33,158 nt of DNA. It comes from an uncultured Selenomonadaceae bacterium. Its GTDB lineage: Bacteria; Bacillota; Negativicutes; Selenomonadales; Selenomonadaceae. Location: assembly GCA_902777615.1 (NCBI GenBank), contig CACYUQ010000013.1:1-33158 (forward strand), written 5' to 3'. The translations under genes were made by a program, and so were the position numbers. Below, piece after piece: positions 16,181 through 22,661 of this stretch (position 1 is the stretch's first letter; every line of letters starts with the position of its first letter). Under the pieces are notes generated by a model. The model was given only the letters and a program-made list of their open reading frames with translations, was not told where the DNA came from and ran no database searches.

Positions 16181-16198
16181 ATTACATGAACATTTAAT
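16181..16198. promoter_or_regulatory. Possible ArsR/SmtB-type operator upstream of the HMA gene
   Basis: ATTACATGAACATTTAAT is an imperfect palindrome (7 of 9 paired) with an AT-rich ATGAACAT core like ArsR/SmtB metal-sensor operators. It overlaps a possible minus-strand -10 (TATGAT, 16202-16197). No regulator gene is seen in the window. Confidence 0.35.
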
Positions 16199-16276
16199 CA
16201 TATATTGAATGAAAAAGCAAGAGGTTTTGTGAAATTTTTTCATCGTTCGCAGAAAAAGATAAAACGCACCTGAACT

Positions 16277-16306
16277 TTGCGAAGCATGGGAGAAGCGTGA
16301 TATAAT
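16277..16306 (+). promoter_or_regulatory. Promoter of galE
   Basis: TTGCGA (16277-16282), 18-bp spacer, extended -10 TGATATAAT (TATAAT at 16301-16306). Confidence 0.65.
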
Positions 16307-16347
16307 ATAAAGGAATAAAATTTCTTTTTTCGACAGGAGATTATAAG

Positions 16348-17319
16348 ATGAAAGTTTTGGTCACGGGCGGCGCCGGGTACATCGGCAGCCATACGAATCG
16401 TTTCTTGGCGCGGCAGGGTGTCGAGACCGTCGTGCTGGACGATCTGTCCAACGGGCACCGCGAAGCAGTGACGGACGGGCGGCTCGTCGTCGGCGACATG
16501 GGCGACCGGGCGCTCTTGGACGAACTGATGTCGGTCGAAAGATTCGACGCGATCATGGATTTCGCTGCGTTCATCGAGGTCGGCGAGTCGGTGGAAAATC
16601 CGGCGAAGTATTACGAGAACAATGTGGTGAAGCTGAAGACGCTGCTCGACGCGGCTGTCGCGCACAAGATCCGCTATTTCGTGTTTTCCTCGACGGCGGC
16701 GGTCTTCGGCGAGCCGCAGTATGTACCGATTGACGAAAAGCATCCGAAAGATCCGATCAATCCTTACGGCATGACCAAGCGGGTCGGCGAGGCGATGCTG
16801 GCCGACTATGGGCGCGCCTATGGGCTCGTTTCCTGCGCGTTCCGTTATTTCAACGCGGCGGGCGACGCGGCCGACGGAGCCATCGGCGAGGCTCACGAGC
16901 CGGAGAGCCACTTGATTCCGCGGGTATTGCGGGCTGCGAAAGTCGGCCGTGCGATGAAGGTTTTCGGCACGGATTACGACACGCGGGACGGCAGCTGCGT
17001 CCGCGACTACGTCCACGTCGAGGATTTGGCGGAAGCCCATTACTTGGGACTTTGTCATATCATGAAGACGAACGGGAGCGTGCAGTTCAATCTGGGCAGC
17101 AGCGAGGGCTTCACGGTGCTGGAGCTGATCCGCGAAGCGGAGCGCGTGACCGGCGGGAAGATTCCCTATGAACTGACGGAGCGCCGCCCCGGCGACCCGG
17201 CGACGCTGATCGCGGCGAACCAAAAAGCGCGGGACGTGCTGGGCTGGACACCGAAACGCAGCAGTCTTTCGCAGATTTTACGGGACGCTTGGAATTGGGA
17301 GAAGAATAGAAAGTATTAG
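16348..17319 (+). CDS. galE: UDP-glucose 4-epimerase GalE
   Basis: NAD-dependent short-chain dehydrogenase that interconverts UDP-glucose and UDP-galactose, here probably supplying envelope polysaccharide. 323 aa with the Rossmann motif TGGAGYIGSH (6-15), SSTAAVFG (114-121), the catalytic YGMTK (Y140, K144), FRYFNAAGA-like FRYFNAAGDA, and HVEDLAEAH. ATG 16348 follows CAGGAGA. It has its own promoter and is the first of a series of plus-strand genes; a weak hairpin (17324-17344) lies between it and the next gene. A related UDP-sugar (GlcNAc) activity cannot be excluded. Confidence 0.94.
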   Translation: MKVLVTGGAGYIGSHTNRFLARQGVETVVLDDLSNGHREAVTDGRLVVGDMGDRALLDELMSVERFDAIMDFAAFIEVGESVENPAKYYENNVVKLKTLLDAAVAHKIRYFVFSSTAAVFGEPQYVPIDEKHPKDPINPYGMTKRVGEAMLADYGRAYGLVSCAFRYFNAAGDAADGAIGEAHEPESHLIPRVLRAAKVGRAMKVFGTDYDTRDGSCVRDYVHVEDLAEAHYLGLCHIMKTNGSVQFNLGSSEGFTVLELIREAERVTGGKIPYELTERRPGDPATLIAANQKARDVLGWTPKRSSLSQILRDAWNWEKNRKY

Positions 17320-17390
17320 TTTTGAGCCTTCAAGGGGAAGGTTCGAATACGCGATTTTTTTGGGAGTTGCAACAAAGGGAGGTTTTTGTC

Positions 17391-18776
17391 ATGGGAGTCG
17401 TCGGAGCCATTGTCGTGCCGCATCCGCCGTTGATTCTGCCGGGAATCGGGCGCGGCGAGGAGAAGAAGATCCAGCCAACCATTGACGCGTACCGAGAGGC
17501 GATGCGACGCATGGCGGCGCTGAAGCCGGACACGGTGATGATTTCCAGCCCCCACGCGACGATGTACGCCGACTATTTCCATATCTCGCCGCGGGAACAT
17601 GCGACGGGGGATTTCGGCGATTTCCGCAGGCCGGAGCTGAAATTCGAAGCGGACTACGACGCGGAGATGGTGAAAACCTTGTCGCGCTGCTTGATGGAAG
17701 CGGGTGTTGACGGCGGCAGCGGAGCGGAGCGGATGCCGAAGCTCGACCACGGCACGATGGTGCCGCTGTATTTTCTGCAGGAAGTCATGCCCAACGTGAA
17801 AATCGTGCGCGTCGGCCTGTCCGGGCAGTCGACTCGCGCACATTACCGCTTCGGCGAATGTGTCGCGCAGGCGGCGGAACTTTTGAACCGGCGCGTGGTC
17901 TATGTGGCGTCCGGCGATCTCTCGCACAAGCTGAAAGCCGACGGCCCTTACGGCTTCGCGCCCGAAGGCCCGCTCTTTGACAAAGAATGTATGGAGGCGC
18001 TGGCGTCGGGGGATTTCCTGCGGCTCCTGTCCATCGACGCGGAGTTTTCCGAGCGCGCGGCGGAATGCGGTCTGCGCTCGTTCTGGATGATGGCGGGCGC
18101 CCTCGACCGTCGTCGTGTCGACTGTGAACAGCTTTCCTATGAGGGACCGTTTGGCGTCGGCTACGGCGTGGCGTCATTTATCGTCGGCGAGCGCGACGAA
18201 AGCCGTGCGTTCGGCGACGCCTTTGAGGCGGCACAAAAGGAACGACTGGCGGCGCGCAAAGCGACGGAGGACGAATATGTAAAACTGGCGCGTATGAGCC
18301 TGGAAACGTTCGTGAAGACGGGCAAGTACGCCGATGTGCCGAAAGATTTGCCGCCGGAGCTTTCCTCGACGCGGGCCGGCGCCTTCGTCTCGCTGAAAAA
18401 GGACGGAATGCTGCGCGGCTGCATCGGCACGATCCTGCCCGTCACGGAAAGCCTCGGCGCGGAAATCGTGCGGAACGCGGTCTCGGCCTGCTCGGAGGAC
18501 CCGCGTTTTTCTCCGGTGACCGAGGACGAGCTGGACGCGCTGGTCTACAGTGTAGACGTATTGACCGAGCCGGAGCCGATCATGTCGGACGAGCTGCTGG
18601 ACCCGAAGCGGTACGGCGTCATCGTCGAGAGCGGCGGTCGGCGCGGTCTGTTGCTGCCCGATCTCGCGGGGATCGACACCGTGGCCGAGCAGCTTTCCAT
18701 CGCCTGCCGCAAGGGCGGTATCGACCCGGAAGGGCCGGTGAAGCTCTGGCGGTTCGAAGTCGTGCGGCACCATTGA
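17391..18776 (+). CDS. MEMO/LigB-like plus AMMECR1 fusion (AmmeMemoRadiSam system)
   Basis: 461 aa with two domains. Residues 1 to about 270 are a class III extradiol dioxygenase (LigB/MEMO-like) fold: VVPHPPLILPG, SSPHA, LDHGTMVPLYFL and ASGDLSHKL supply its conserved His and Asp. Residues about 285-455 are AMMECR1: GAFVSLKKDGMLRGCIGT, VTEDELDALVYSVDVL and a GLLLPDL stretch. With the radical SAM gene downstream this forms the AmmeMemoRadiSam trio, widely conserved but of unknown biochemical role. ATG 17391 has GGGAGG upstream; the open frame to 17322 lacks a ribosome-binding site and was trimmed. Confidence 0.9.
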   Translation: MGVVGAIVVPHPPLILPGIGRGEEKKIQPTIDAYREAMRRMAALKPDTVMISSPHATMYADYFHISPREHATGDFGDFRRPELKFEADYDAEMVKTLSRCLMEAGVDGGSGAERMPKLDHGTMVPLYFLQEVMPNVKIVRVGLSGQSTRAHYRFGECVAQAAELLNRRVVYVASGDLSHKLKADGPYGFAPEGPLFDKECMEALASGDFLRLLSIDAEFSERAAECGLRSFWMMAGALDRRRVDCEQLSYEGPFGVGYGVASFIVGERDESRAFGDAFEAAQKERLAARKATEDEYVKLARMSLETFVKTGKYADVPKDLPPELSSTRAGAFVSLKKDGMLRGCIGTILPVTESLGAEIVRNAVSACSEDPRFSPVTEDELDALVYSVDVLTEPEPIMSDELLDPKRYGVIVESGGRRGLLLPDLAGIDTVAEQLSIACRKGGIDPEGPVKLWRFEVVRHH

Positions 18777-18785
18777 TGCCGATCC

Positions 18786-18868
18786 TTTTTCCACCATGCT
18801 GCGTCAGATAGCACTCGACGCAGCAGTTTACTACGACTTCGTGCTATCTTTCTTGCCTGATGGAAAAA
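18786..18868. repeat. Nested and competing inverted repeats
   Basis: Outer arms TTTTTCCA (18786-18793) and TGGAAAAA (18861-18868). Inside, AGATAGCAC (18806-18814) pairs with GTGCTATCT (18841-18849), while GCTGCGTC (18798-18805) pairs with GACGCAGC (18817-18824). The two inner helices interleave and cannot both form as simple hairpins. It fills the 120-nt gap between the AMMECR1 fusion and its radical SAM partner. Confidence 0.7.
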
Positions 18869-18896
18869 TTCCTCGGAATCATTGAGGTAAATTGTT

Positions 18897-19724
18897 ATGC
18901 CAAATAAACTGATTTGCCCCGTCTGCTTCCATCACTGTGCGCTCGCCGAAGGGCAGATTGGGCGGTGTCGGGCGCGGGAGAACCGGGAGGGTCGGATCGT
19001 CAGCTTGTCGTATGGGCTGGTAACCTCCGTCGCCCTCGACCCGGTGGAGAAAAAGCCGTTCGCCCGCTGGCAATCCGGGAAATTCATCCTGTCCGTCGGT
19101 ACCTTCGGCTGCAATTTGTCCTGCGCATTCTGCCAAAACGCGGCAATCTCACAGGTCGGCGCGGAGGCGGAAACGGAAGAGTTGTCCCCTGAGCGGCTGG
19201 CCTATCTCGCGGAACTGTTTATAACCCGCGATAACGTCGGCGCGGCGTTTACCTACAACGAGCCGTTGATCGGCTGGGAATACGTCTACGACGCGGCGAA
19301 GCTGCTGCACGAAAAGGGGCTCTTGGTGGCGCTGGTCACGAACGGCACGGTGGAGCCGGATATCTTGGAAACCTTGCTGCCATTTGTGGACGCGATGAAC
19401 ATCGACTTGAAAACATGGTCGGCGGACGCCTACCAAAAACTCGGCGGCGATCTCGAAACGGTCAAGCGGACGATTGTGCGGGCGGCGGAGGCTTGCCATG
19501 TTGAGGTCACGACGCTGGCCGCGCCTGGCTTTGGCGACGACGTTGCGGCGATGGACGAGGAGGCGGCGTGGCTCGCGTCGATTTCCGAGGAATTGCCGCT
19601 GCATATCAGCCGCTATTTCCCGCGCTGGAAAATGACGGAGTCGATGACACCGCTGGAAACGATGGAGAAACTATGCGAGACGGCGCGAAAACATTTGAAA
19701 TACGTATATGCAGGCAACTGCTGA
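18897..19724 (+). CDS. amrS: AmmeMemoRadiSam system radical SAM enzyme
   Basis: 275 aa. The radical SAM cluster is GTFGCNLSCAFCQN (C72, C76, C79). The N-terminus has four further cysteines (C7, C10, C14, C24; CPVCFHHC then GRCRARE), a zinc-ribbon-like pattern typical of this subfamily. AFTYNEPLIGWEYVYD and MNIDLKTWSADAY are subfamily signatures. Many relatives continue after the VYxGN motif with a Cys-containing tail; here the protein stops at YAGNC, so it is a short form. ATG 18897 has GAGGTAA upstream. Substrate unknown; it probably acts with the product of the preceding fusion gene. Confidence 0.92.
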   Translation: MPNKLICPVCFHHCALAEGQIGRCRARENREGRIVSLSYGLVTSVALDPVEKKPFARWQSGKFILSVGTFGCNLSCAFCQNAAISQVGAEAETEELSPERLAYLAELFITRDNVGAAFTYNEPLIGWEYVYDAAKLLHEKGLLVALVTNGTVEPDILETLLPFVDAMNIDLKTWSADAYQKLGGDLETVKRTIVRAAEACHVEVTTLAAPGFGDDVAAMDEEAAWLASISEELPLHISRYFPRWKMTESMTPLETMEKLCETARKHLKYVYAGNC

Positions 19725-19742
19725 AAAGAAAGGAATCATACC

Positions 19743-20066
19743 ATGCGGCGCGATTACAGTTTTGACTTTGAAGAAGAACGGCAGATTTCATCGACGCATC
19801 GGCTGAATATGCACCCGGTCATCGAGTCGGAGGAGCCCGGACCGATGTATTCCCGCGGGCAGAAAACGAGTATGGTGCTGTCGGTGGCGCTCTTGGCCTA
19901 CGCGTTGGTTTCCGGGGACGTGCCGCTGACGTTTTTGATACTGTCCTTTTTGCTGTTCCTGCTGCGCCCGCTGGCGGAAAAATTTATCGGCCTGTGGCTC
20001 AGCAACGCGATGAAGGGCTTCTCGATGGCGCTGGGCTTGGGCGCGTTGGTTCTGGCGTTTTTGTAG
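19743..20066 (+). CDS. Small membrane protein of unknown function
   Basis: 107 aa that I do not recognise. The first 40 residues are polar and acidic (SFDFEEERQ); then come about three hydrophobic segments (near 43-57, 61-74, 90-107) with a short charged loop. No catalytic motif or signal-peptide cleavage site is seen. ATG 19743 has AAAGGAA upstream. It lies 18 nt after amrS and about 30 nt before the first chrA gene, so it is probably cotranscribed with them and may be an accessory of either system. Confidence 0.7.
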   Translation: MRRDYSFDFEEERQISSTHRLNMHPVIESEEPGPMYSRGQKTSMVLSVALLAYALVSGDVPLTFLILSFLLFLLRPLAEKFIGLWLSNAMKGFSMALGLGALVLAFL

Positions 20067-20096
20067 TATAAAAACACATTCTTGGAGGAAACGACG

Positions 20097-20669
20097 ATGG
20101 ACGAAAACACAAAAAAGCGCGACGGTCATTTTTACCGCGCGCTTTTTTGCTCGACATTTTTGATCAGCGCCTTCACAGTGGGCGGCGGCTTCGTGATTAT
20201 CTCGCTCTTGAAGGCGAAATACGTGGACGAATTCGGCTGGCTCGAAGACAAGGAAACGCTGGACCTCGCGGCGCTCGCACAGTCGATGCCCGGCGTGATG
20301 GCGGTCAACGCGTCGATTTTGCTCGGCTATCGCATGGCGGGAATTCTCGGTGCGTTGACTGCGCTGACCGCGACGGTTTTGCCGCCGCTGATTACGATTT
20401 CGCTCATAGCACAGGCTTATGAGGCCTTCGCGTCGTCGCCGATCGTGCGTCTCGCGCTGAAAGGGATGCAGTGCGGCGCGACGGCGCTGATTTTGAACGT
20501 CGCCGTCGATCTCGTGCGTAAACAGTGGGGGCAAGGCGTGAACTTGCCGCTGTTGATTCTTGTCGCCACCTTCGTCCTGAATTTCTTTTTCGACGTGAAC
20601 CTGATGATTTTGGTTGTCGTCGACGGCCTCGTGGGATTCCTGTTCCTGCGCTGGGCGGAAGCGAAATAA
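20097..20669 (+). CDS. chrA: Chromate transporter family, first half (short ChrA)
   Basis: 190 aa, one CHR domain: FLISAFTVGGGFVIISLLK and LAQSMPGVMAVNASILLGYRMAG are the family signatures (FxxGGG and QxxPGxxxxN). Long ChrA proteins contain two such domains; short-chain members occur as gene pairs whose products pair in the membrane, which fits the second copy downstream. ATG 20097 has GGAGGAA upstream; the TTG at 20082 is part of that site and was rejected. Chromate efflux is known for long ChrA; the natural substrate of such short pairs in anaerobes is uncertain. Confidence 0.9.
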   Translation: MDENTKKRDGHFYRALFCSTFLISAFTVGGGFVIISLLKAKYVDEFGWLEDKETLDLAALAQSMPGVMAVNASILLGYRMAGILGALTALTATVLPPLITISLIAQAYEAFASSPIVRLALKGMQCGATALILNVAVDLVRKQWGQGVNLPLLILVATFVLNFFFDVNLMILVVVDGLVGFLFLRWAEAK

Positions 20670-20672
20670 ATT

Positions 20673-20755
20673 GAATCCAAGGCCAAAATTTGAATCGAAT
20701 TTTGAACTGGGATTCGCCTGCTGCGCAGGCTGCATTTGCACCGACGGCGCAAATG
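20673..20755. repeat. Palindrome-rich segment between the two chrA genes
   Basis: Three consecutive hairpins: GAATCC-5 nt-CAAAATT (20673-20690) with AATTTTG-5 nt-GGATTC (20698-20715); GCCTGC (20716-20721) with GCAGGC (20725-20730); CATTTGC (20733-20739) with GCAAATG (20749-20755). The first has symmetric 5-nt internal loops. No T tract, so not an intrinsic terminator. Confidence 0.7.
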
Positions 20756-20820
20756 ACATCTCATGCACTCACAGTAAGGATTGGAAATCTTAACTGCGAG
20801 TAGTATAGGGGAGCATAGAT

Positions 20821-21390
20821 ATGATTTGTCTTCTACTGTTTTGGGAATTCGCGAAAATCGGGCTGGTCTGCGTCGGCGGCGGCTACGCGTCGATGCCGCT
20901 GATCGAGGACGCCGTCGTCCACACCTATCATTGGCTGACACTGTCCGAGTTCATTGACATCTTTACCATTTCACAGATGACGCCGGGGCCCATCGGCATC
21001 AATGCGGCGACTTTCGCCGGCATGAAGGTTGCGGGGCTGCCCGGCTCAATTGCGGCGACGCTGGGCTTCGTGACGCCGTCCTTCATCCTTTGCCTGACGG
21101 TCGCGCGGTTTTTCTTCCGTTACGGCAACATCGGCGCAATCCAGGGCGTACTGAACGGCTTGCGTCCCGCTGTCGTCGCGCTGATCTGCGCGGCGGGGCT
21201 GTCTTTCGTCGCGCTGTCGTTGTTCGATTCGGAAACGTTCCCGGCAAGCTGCGCCGCGATGCGGGAAGCCTTCGACCCGAAAAGTGCGCTGATTCTCGCG
21301 CTGGCTCTCACAGCCGCCCGCAGGAAAATCAACGTCATCCATATCCTGCTCGCCTCCGGCGTCCTTGGCGTCGCGTTGGGCATGATGTGA
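20821..21390 (+). CDS. chrA: Chromate transporter family, second half (short ChrA)
   Basis: 189 aa, second CHR domain: FAKIGLVCVGGGYASMPLI and FTISQMTPGPIGINAATFAGMK. About five to six hydrophobic segments. Together with the preceding chrA half it should form one transporter. ATG 20821 has GGGGAG upstream. Short ChrA pairs usually overlap or nearly touch; here 151 nt of palindromic sequence separate them, which looks like an insertion into a once-compact pair. Confidence 0.9.
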   Translation: MICLLLFWEFAKIGLVCVGGGYASMPLIEDAVVHTYHWLTLSEFIDIFTISQMTPGPIGINAATFAGMKVAGLPGSIAATLGFVTPSFILCLTVARFFFRYGNIGAIQGVLNGLRPAVVALICAAGLSFVALSLFDSETFPASCAAMREAFDPKSALILALALTAARRKINVIHILLASGVLGVALGMM

Positions 21391-21398
21391 ACGCAAAT

Positions 21399-21429
21399 AA
21401 AAAAGAGAGCCTTTCGGCTCTTTTTTTTG
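21399..21429. terminator. Bidirectional terminator after chrA
   Basis: AGAGCC (21406-21411) pairs with GGCTCT (21416-21421) over a TTTC loop, flanked by an A tract on the left and eight T on the right. Serves convergent chrA and the Spx-like fusion gene. Confidence 0.85.
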
Positions 21430-21430
21430 G

Positions 21431-22405
21431 TTACTTCTGGTTTCCCGCTTTGATTTCCCGCAGTGCAACGTTGGTTCCTTCCATATTGTATGGATGGGAA
21501 GATTCTGCCAGCCATTTTTCGGTTTCCGCGTCGGTCTTGGCGAGCTTTTCCATGAAGCTCCAGACACCGCCGCAGTCCTCGGGCGGACAGTCGCCTTCGT
21601 AGGCAAGCACTGCCGCGTGGAGAGCCGGGTAATTTTCGCGGATGTCCTCGACAACGATTTCATGCTCCCAGTTGTCGCCCATATCGTAGACGAAGATGAA
21701 TTTTTTCTCGTCGGGCAGATACTGCGTGAGCTTGACTTTCCGGCCGTCCCGTTCACCGAGCTGCATTTCGTCCGTCCACGAGGCGGCGATGATGTTCATG
21801 CCGCTCTTCGGCAGTTCAAACGCGGCCATATGGCGACCGGTCCAGCCCATGACGCGGATCAGCACTTCCGCGAACTCACTGAACGTCATATCCTCCGGCA
21901 CGAAGAAGCGGCGCCAAACTTCCGGTTTCATGCCCCGCAGCGTGACCTTCATCCGGAACGCGCGGACGGAGACTTTCGGCTGTTCCGCCGCCTTTTGGGG
22001 CTTCGTTTCCTGTGTTGTCAGTTCCGGCGGTTCTGCCGCTTCAGCCCCTGTGAGGCGTTTTTCCCAGTCCGCTTCCTTGAAGCCCACGAGGACAAAGCCG
22101 CTGCCAACGAAAATCGGGCGCTTGACTAAGAGCCCGTCGGTGGCGAGAAGGCGGAACTGTTCGTCCTCGCTCATTTCGGGTAATTTGTCTTTCAGATGCT
22201 GTTCCTTGTATTTCTTGCCGCTGGTGTTAAAGAATTTTTTCAGGGGAAGGCCGCTGGCCTTGTGCCAGGCGCGCAGCTCGTCCTCGGTGGGGTTCTCCTT
22301 CGCGATGTCTCGCACCGTGATTTCAATATGGTTTTCATCCAGCCATTTTTGCGCTTTTTTGCAGGTGGTGCATTTCGGATAGCAGAGAAAAAGCGGGGCA
22401 GTCAT
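21431..22405 (-). CDS. Fusion of Spx/ArsC-like thioredoxin fold and pRiA4b ORF-3-like domain
   Basis: 324 aa. Residues 1 to about 115 are an ArsC/Spx/YffB-type thioredoxin fold with the redox pair YPKCTTCKKAQ (C12, C15), FFNTSGKKYKE and LLVKRPIFV. After a polar Glu/Thr/Pro/Lys linker (about 118-150), the C-terminal half is a plasmid pRiA4b ORF-3-like domain: VTLRGMKPEVWRRFFVPED, MGWTGRHMAAFEL, YDMGDNWEHEI and CPPEDCGG. Neither half has a secure function here: Spx relatives act as redox-sensing regulators or reductases, pRiA4b domains are uncharacterised. ATG 22405 has AAAGGTG upstream; the open frame to 22447 was trimmed. It is a single-gene unit. Confidence 0.85.
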   Translation of the reverse strand: MTAPLFLCYPKCTTCKKAQKWLDENHIEITVRDIAKENPTEDELRAWHKASGLPLKKFFNTSGKKYKEQHLKDKLPEMSEDEQFRLLATDGLLVKRPIFVGSGFVLVGFKEADWEKRLTGAEAAEPPELTTQETKPQKAAEQPKVSVRAFRMKVTLRGMKPEVWRRFFVPEDMTFSEFAEVLIRVMGWTGRHMAAFELPKSGMNIIAASWTDEMQLGERDGRKVKLTQYLPDEKKFIFVYDMGDNWEHEIVVEDIRENYPALHAAVLAYEGDCPPEDCGGVWSFMEKLAKTDAETEKWLAESSHPYNMEGTNVALREIKAGNQK

Positions 22406-22473
22406 TGCAATCACCTTTCTTTCGGGGGGTTTGTTTTCTATTTCCATCGTTTTGTCGAAGTTCAGTCATATAT

Positions 22474-22501
22474 ATTATATCATTTCGCCGCGTTGTGGCA
22501 A
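22474..22501 (-). promoter_or_regulatory. Promoter of the Spx-pRiA4b fusion gene
   Basis: Minus strand TTGCCA (22501-22496), 16-bp spacer, extended -10 TGATATAAT (TATAAT at 22479-22474). Confidence 0.65.
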
Positions 22502-22537
22502 ATTCCTTCCATCCGTCAGCAATAAAAATGCTTCGCG

Positions 22538-22562
22538 CGCAACAGTCCGGTGGACTGTTGCG
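22538..22562. repeat. Perfect 11-bp hairpin, role unknown
   Basis: CGCAACAGTCC (22538-22548) with GGACTGTTGCG (22552-22562) over a GGT loop. No T tract follows on either strand. Confidence 0.6.
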
Positions 22563-22582
22563 TAAATCACGTATATAAAAAA

Positions 22583-22598
22583 TGTTTCACGTGAAATA
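22583..22598. other. parS-like ParB binding site 1
   Basis: TGTTTCACGTGAAATA matches the 16-bp bacterial parS consensus TGTTTCACGTGAAACA at 15 of 16 positions. Confidence 0.7.
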
Positions 22599-22614
22599 AT
22601 CGAATATACATTCT

Positions 22615-22630
22615 TTTTCCACGTGAAACA
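22615..22630. other. parS-like ParB binding site 2
   Basis: TTTTCCACGTGAAACA differs at one position from the B. subtilis parS TGTTCCACGTGAAACA. It lies 16 nt from site 1. Confidence 0.7.
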
Positions 22631-22661
22631 TTTTGTTTTTATTATTCAATTTTAGCGGTTC

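Larger units (their letters stand above)
22571..22634 (-). terminator. metH terminator built from two parS-like arms
   Basis: Plus-strand AAAATGTTTCACGTG (22579-22593) is complementary to CACGTGAAACATTTT (22620-22634), with a few more pairs inside. In minus-strand sense a T tract (22582-22577) follows the second arm, so it has the shape of an intrinsic terminator about 27 nt after the metH stop. Confidence 0.65.

Noticed and set aside
17324-17344. Terminator after galE
   Set aside because: An 8-bp hairpin exists but the T run begins about 10 nt later, so it is not a convincing intrinsic terminator.
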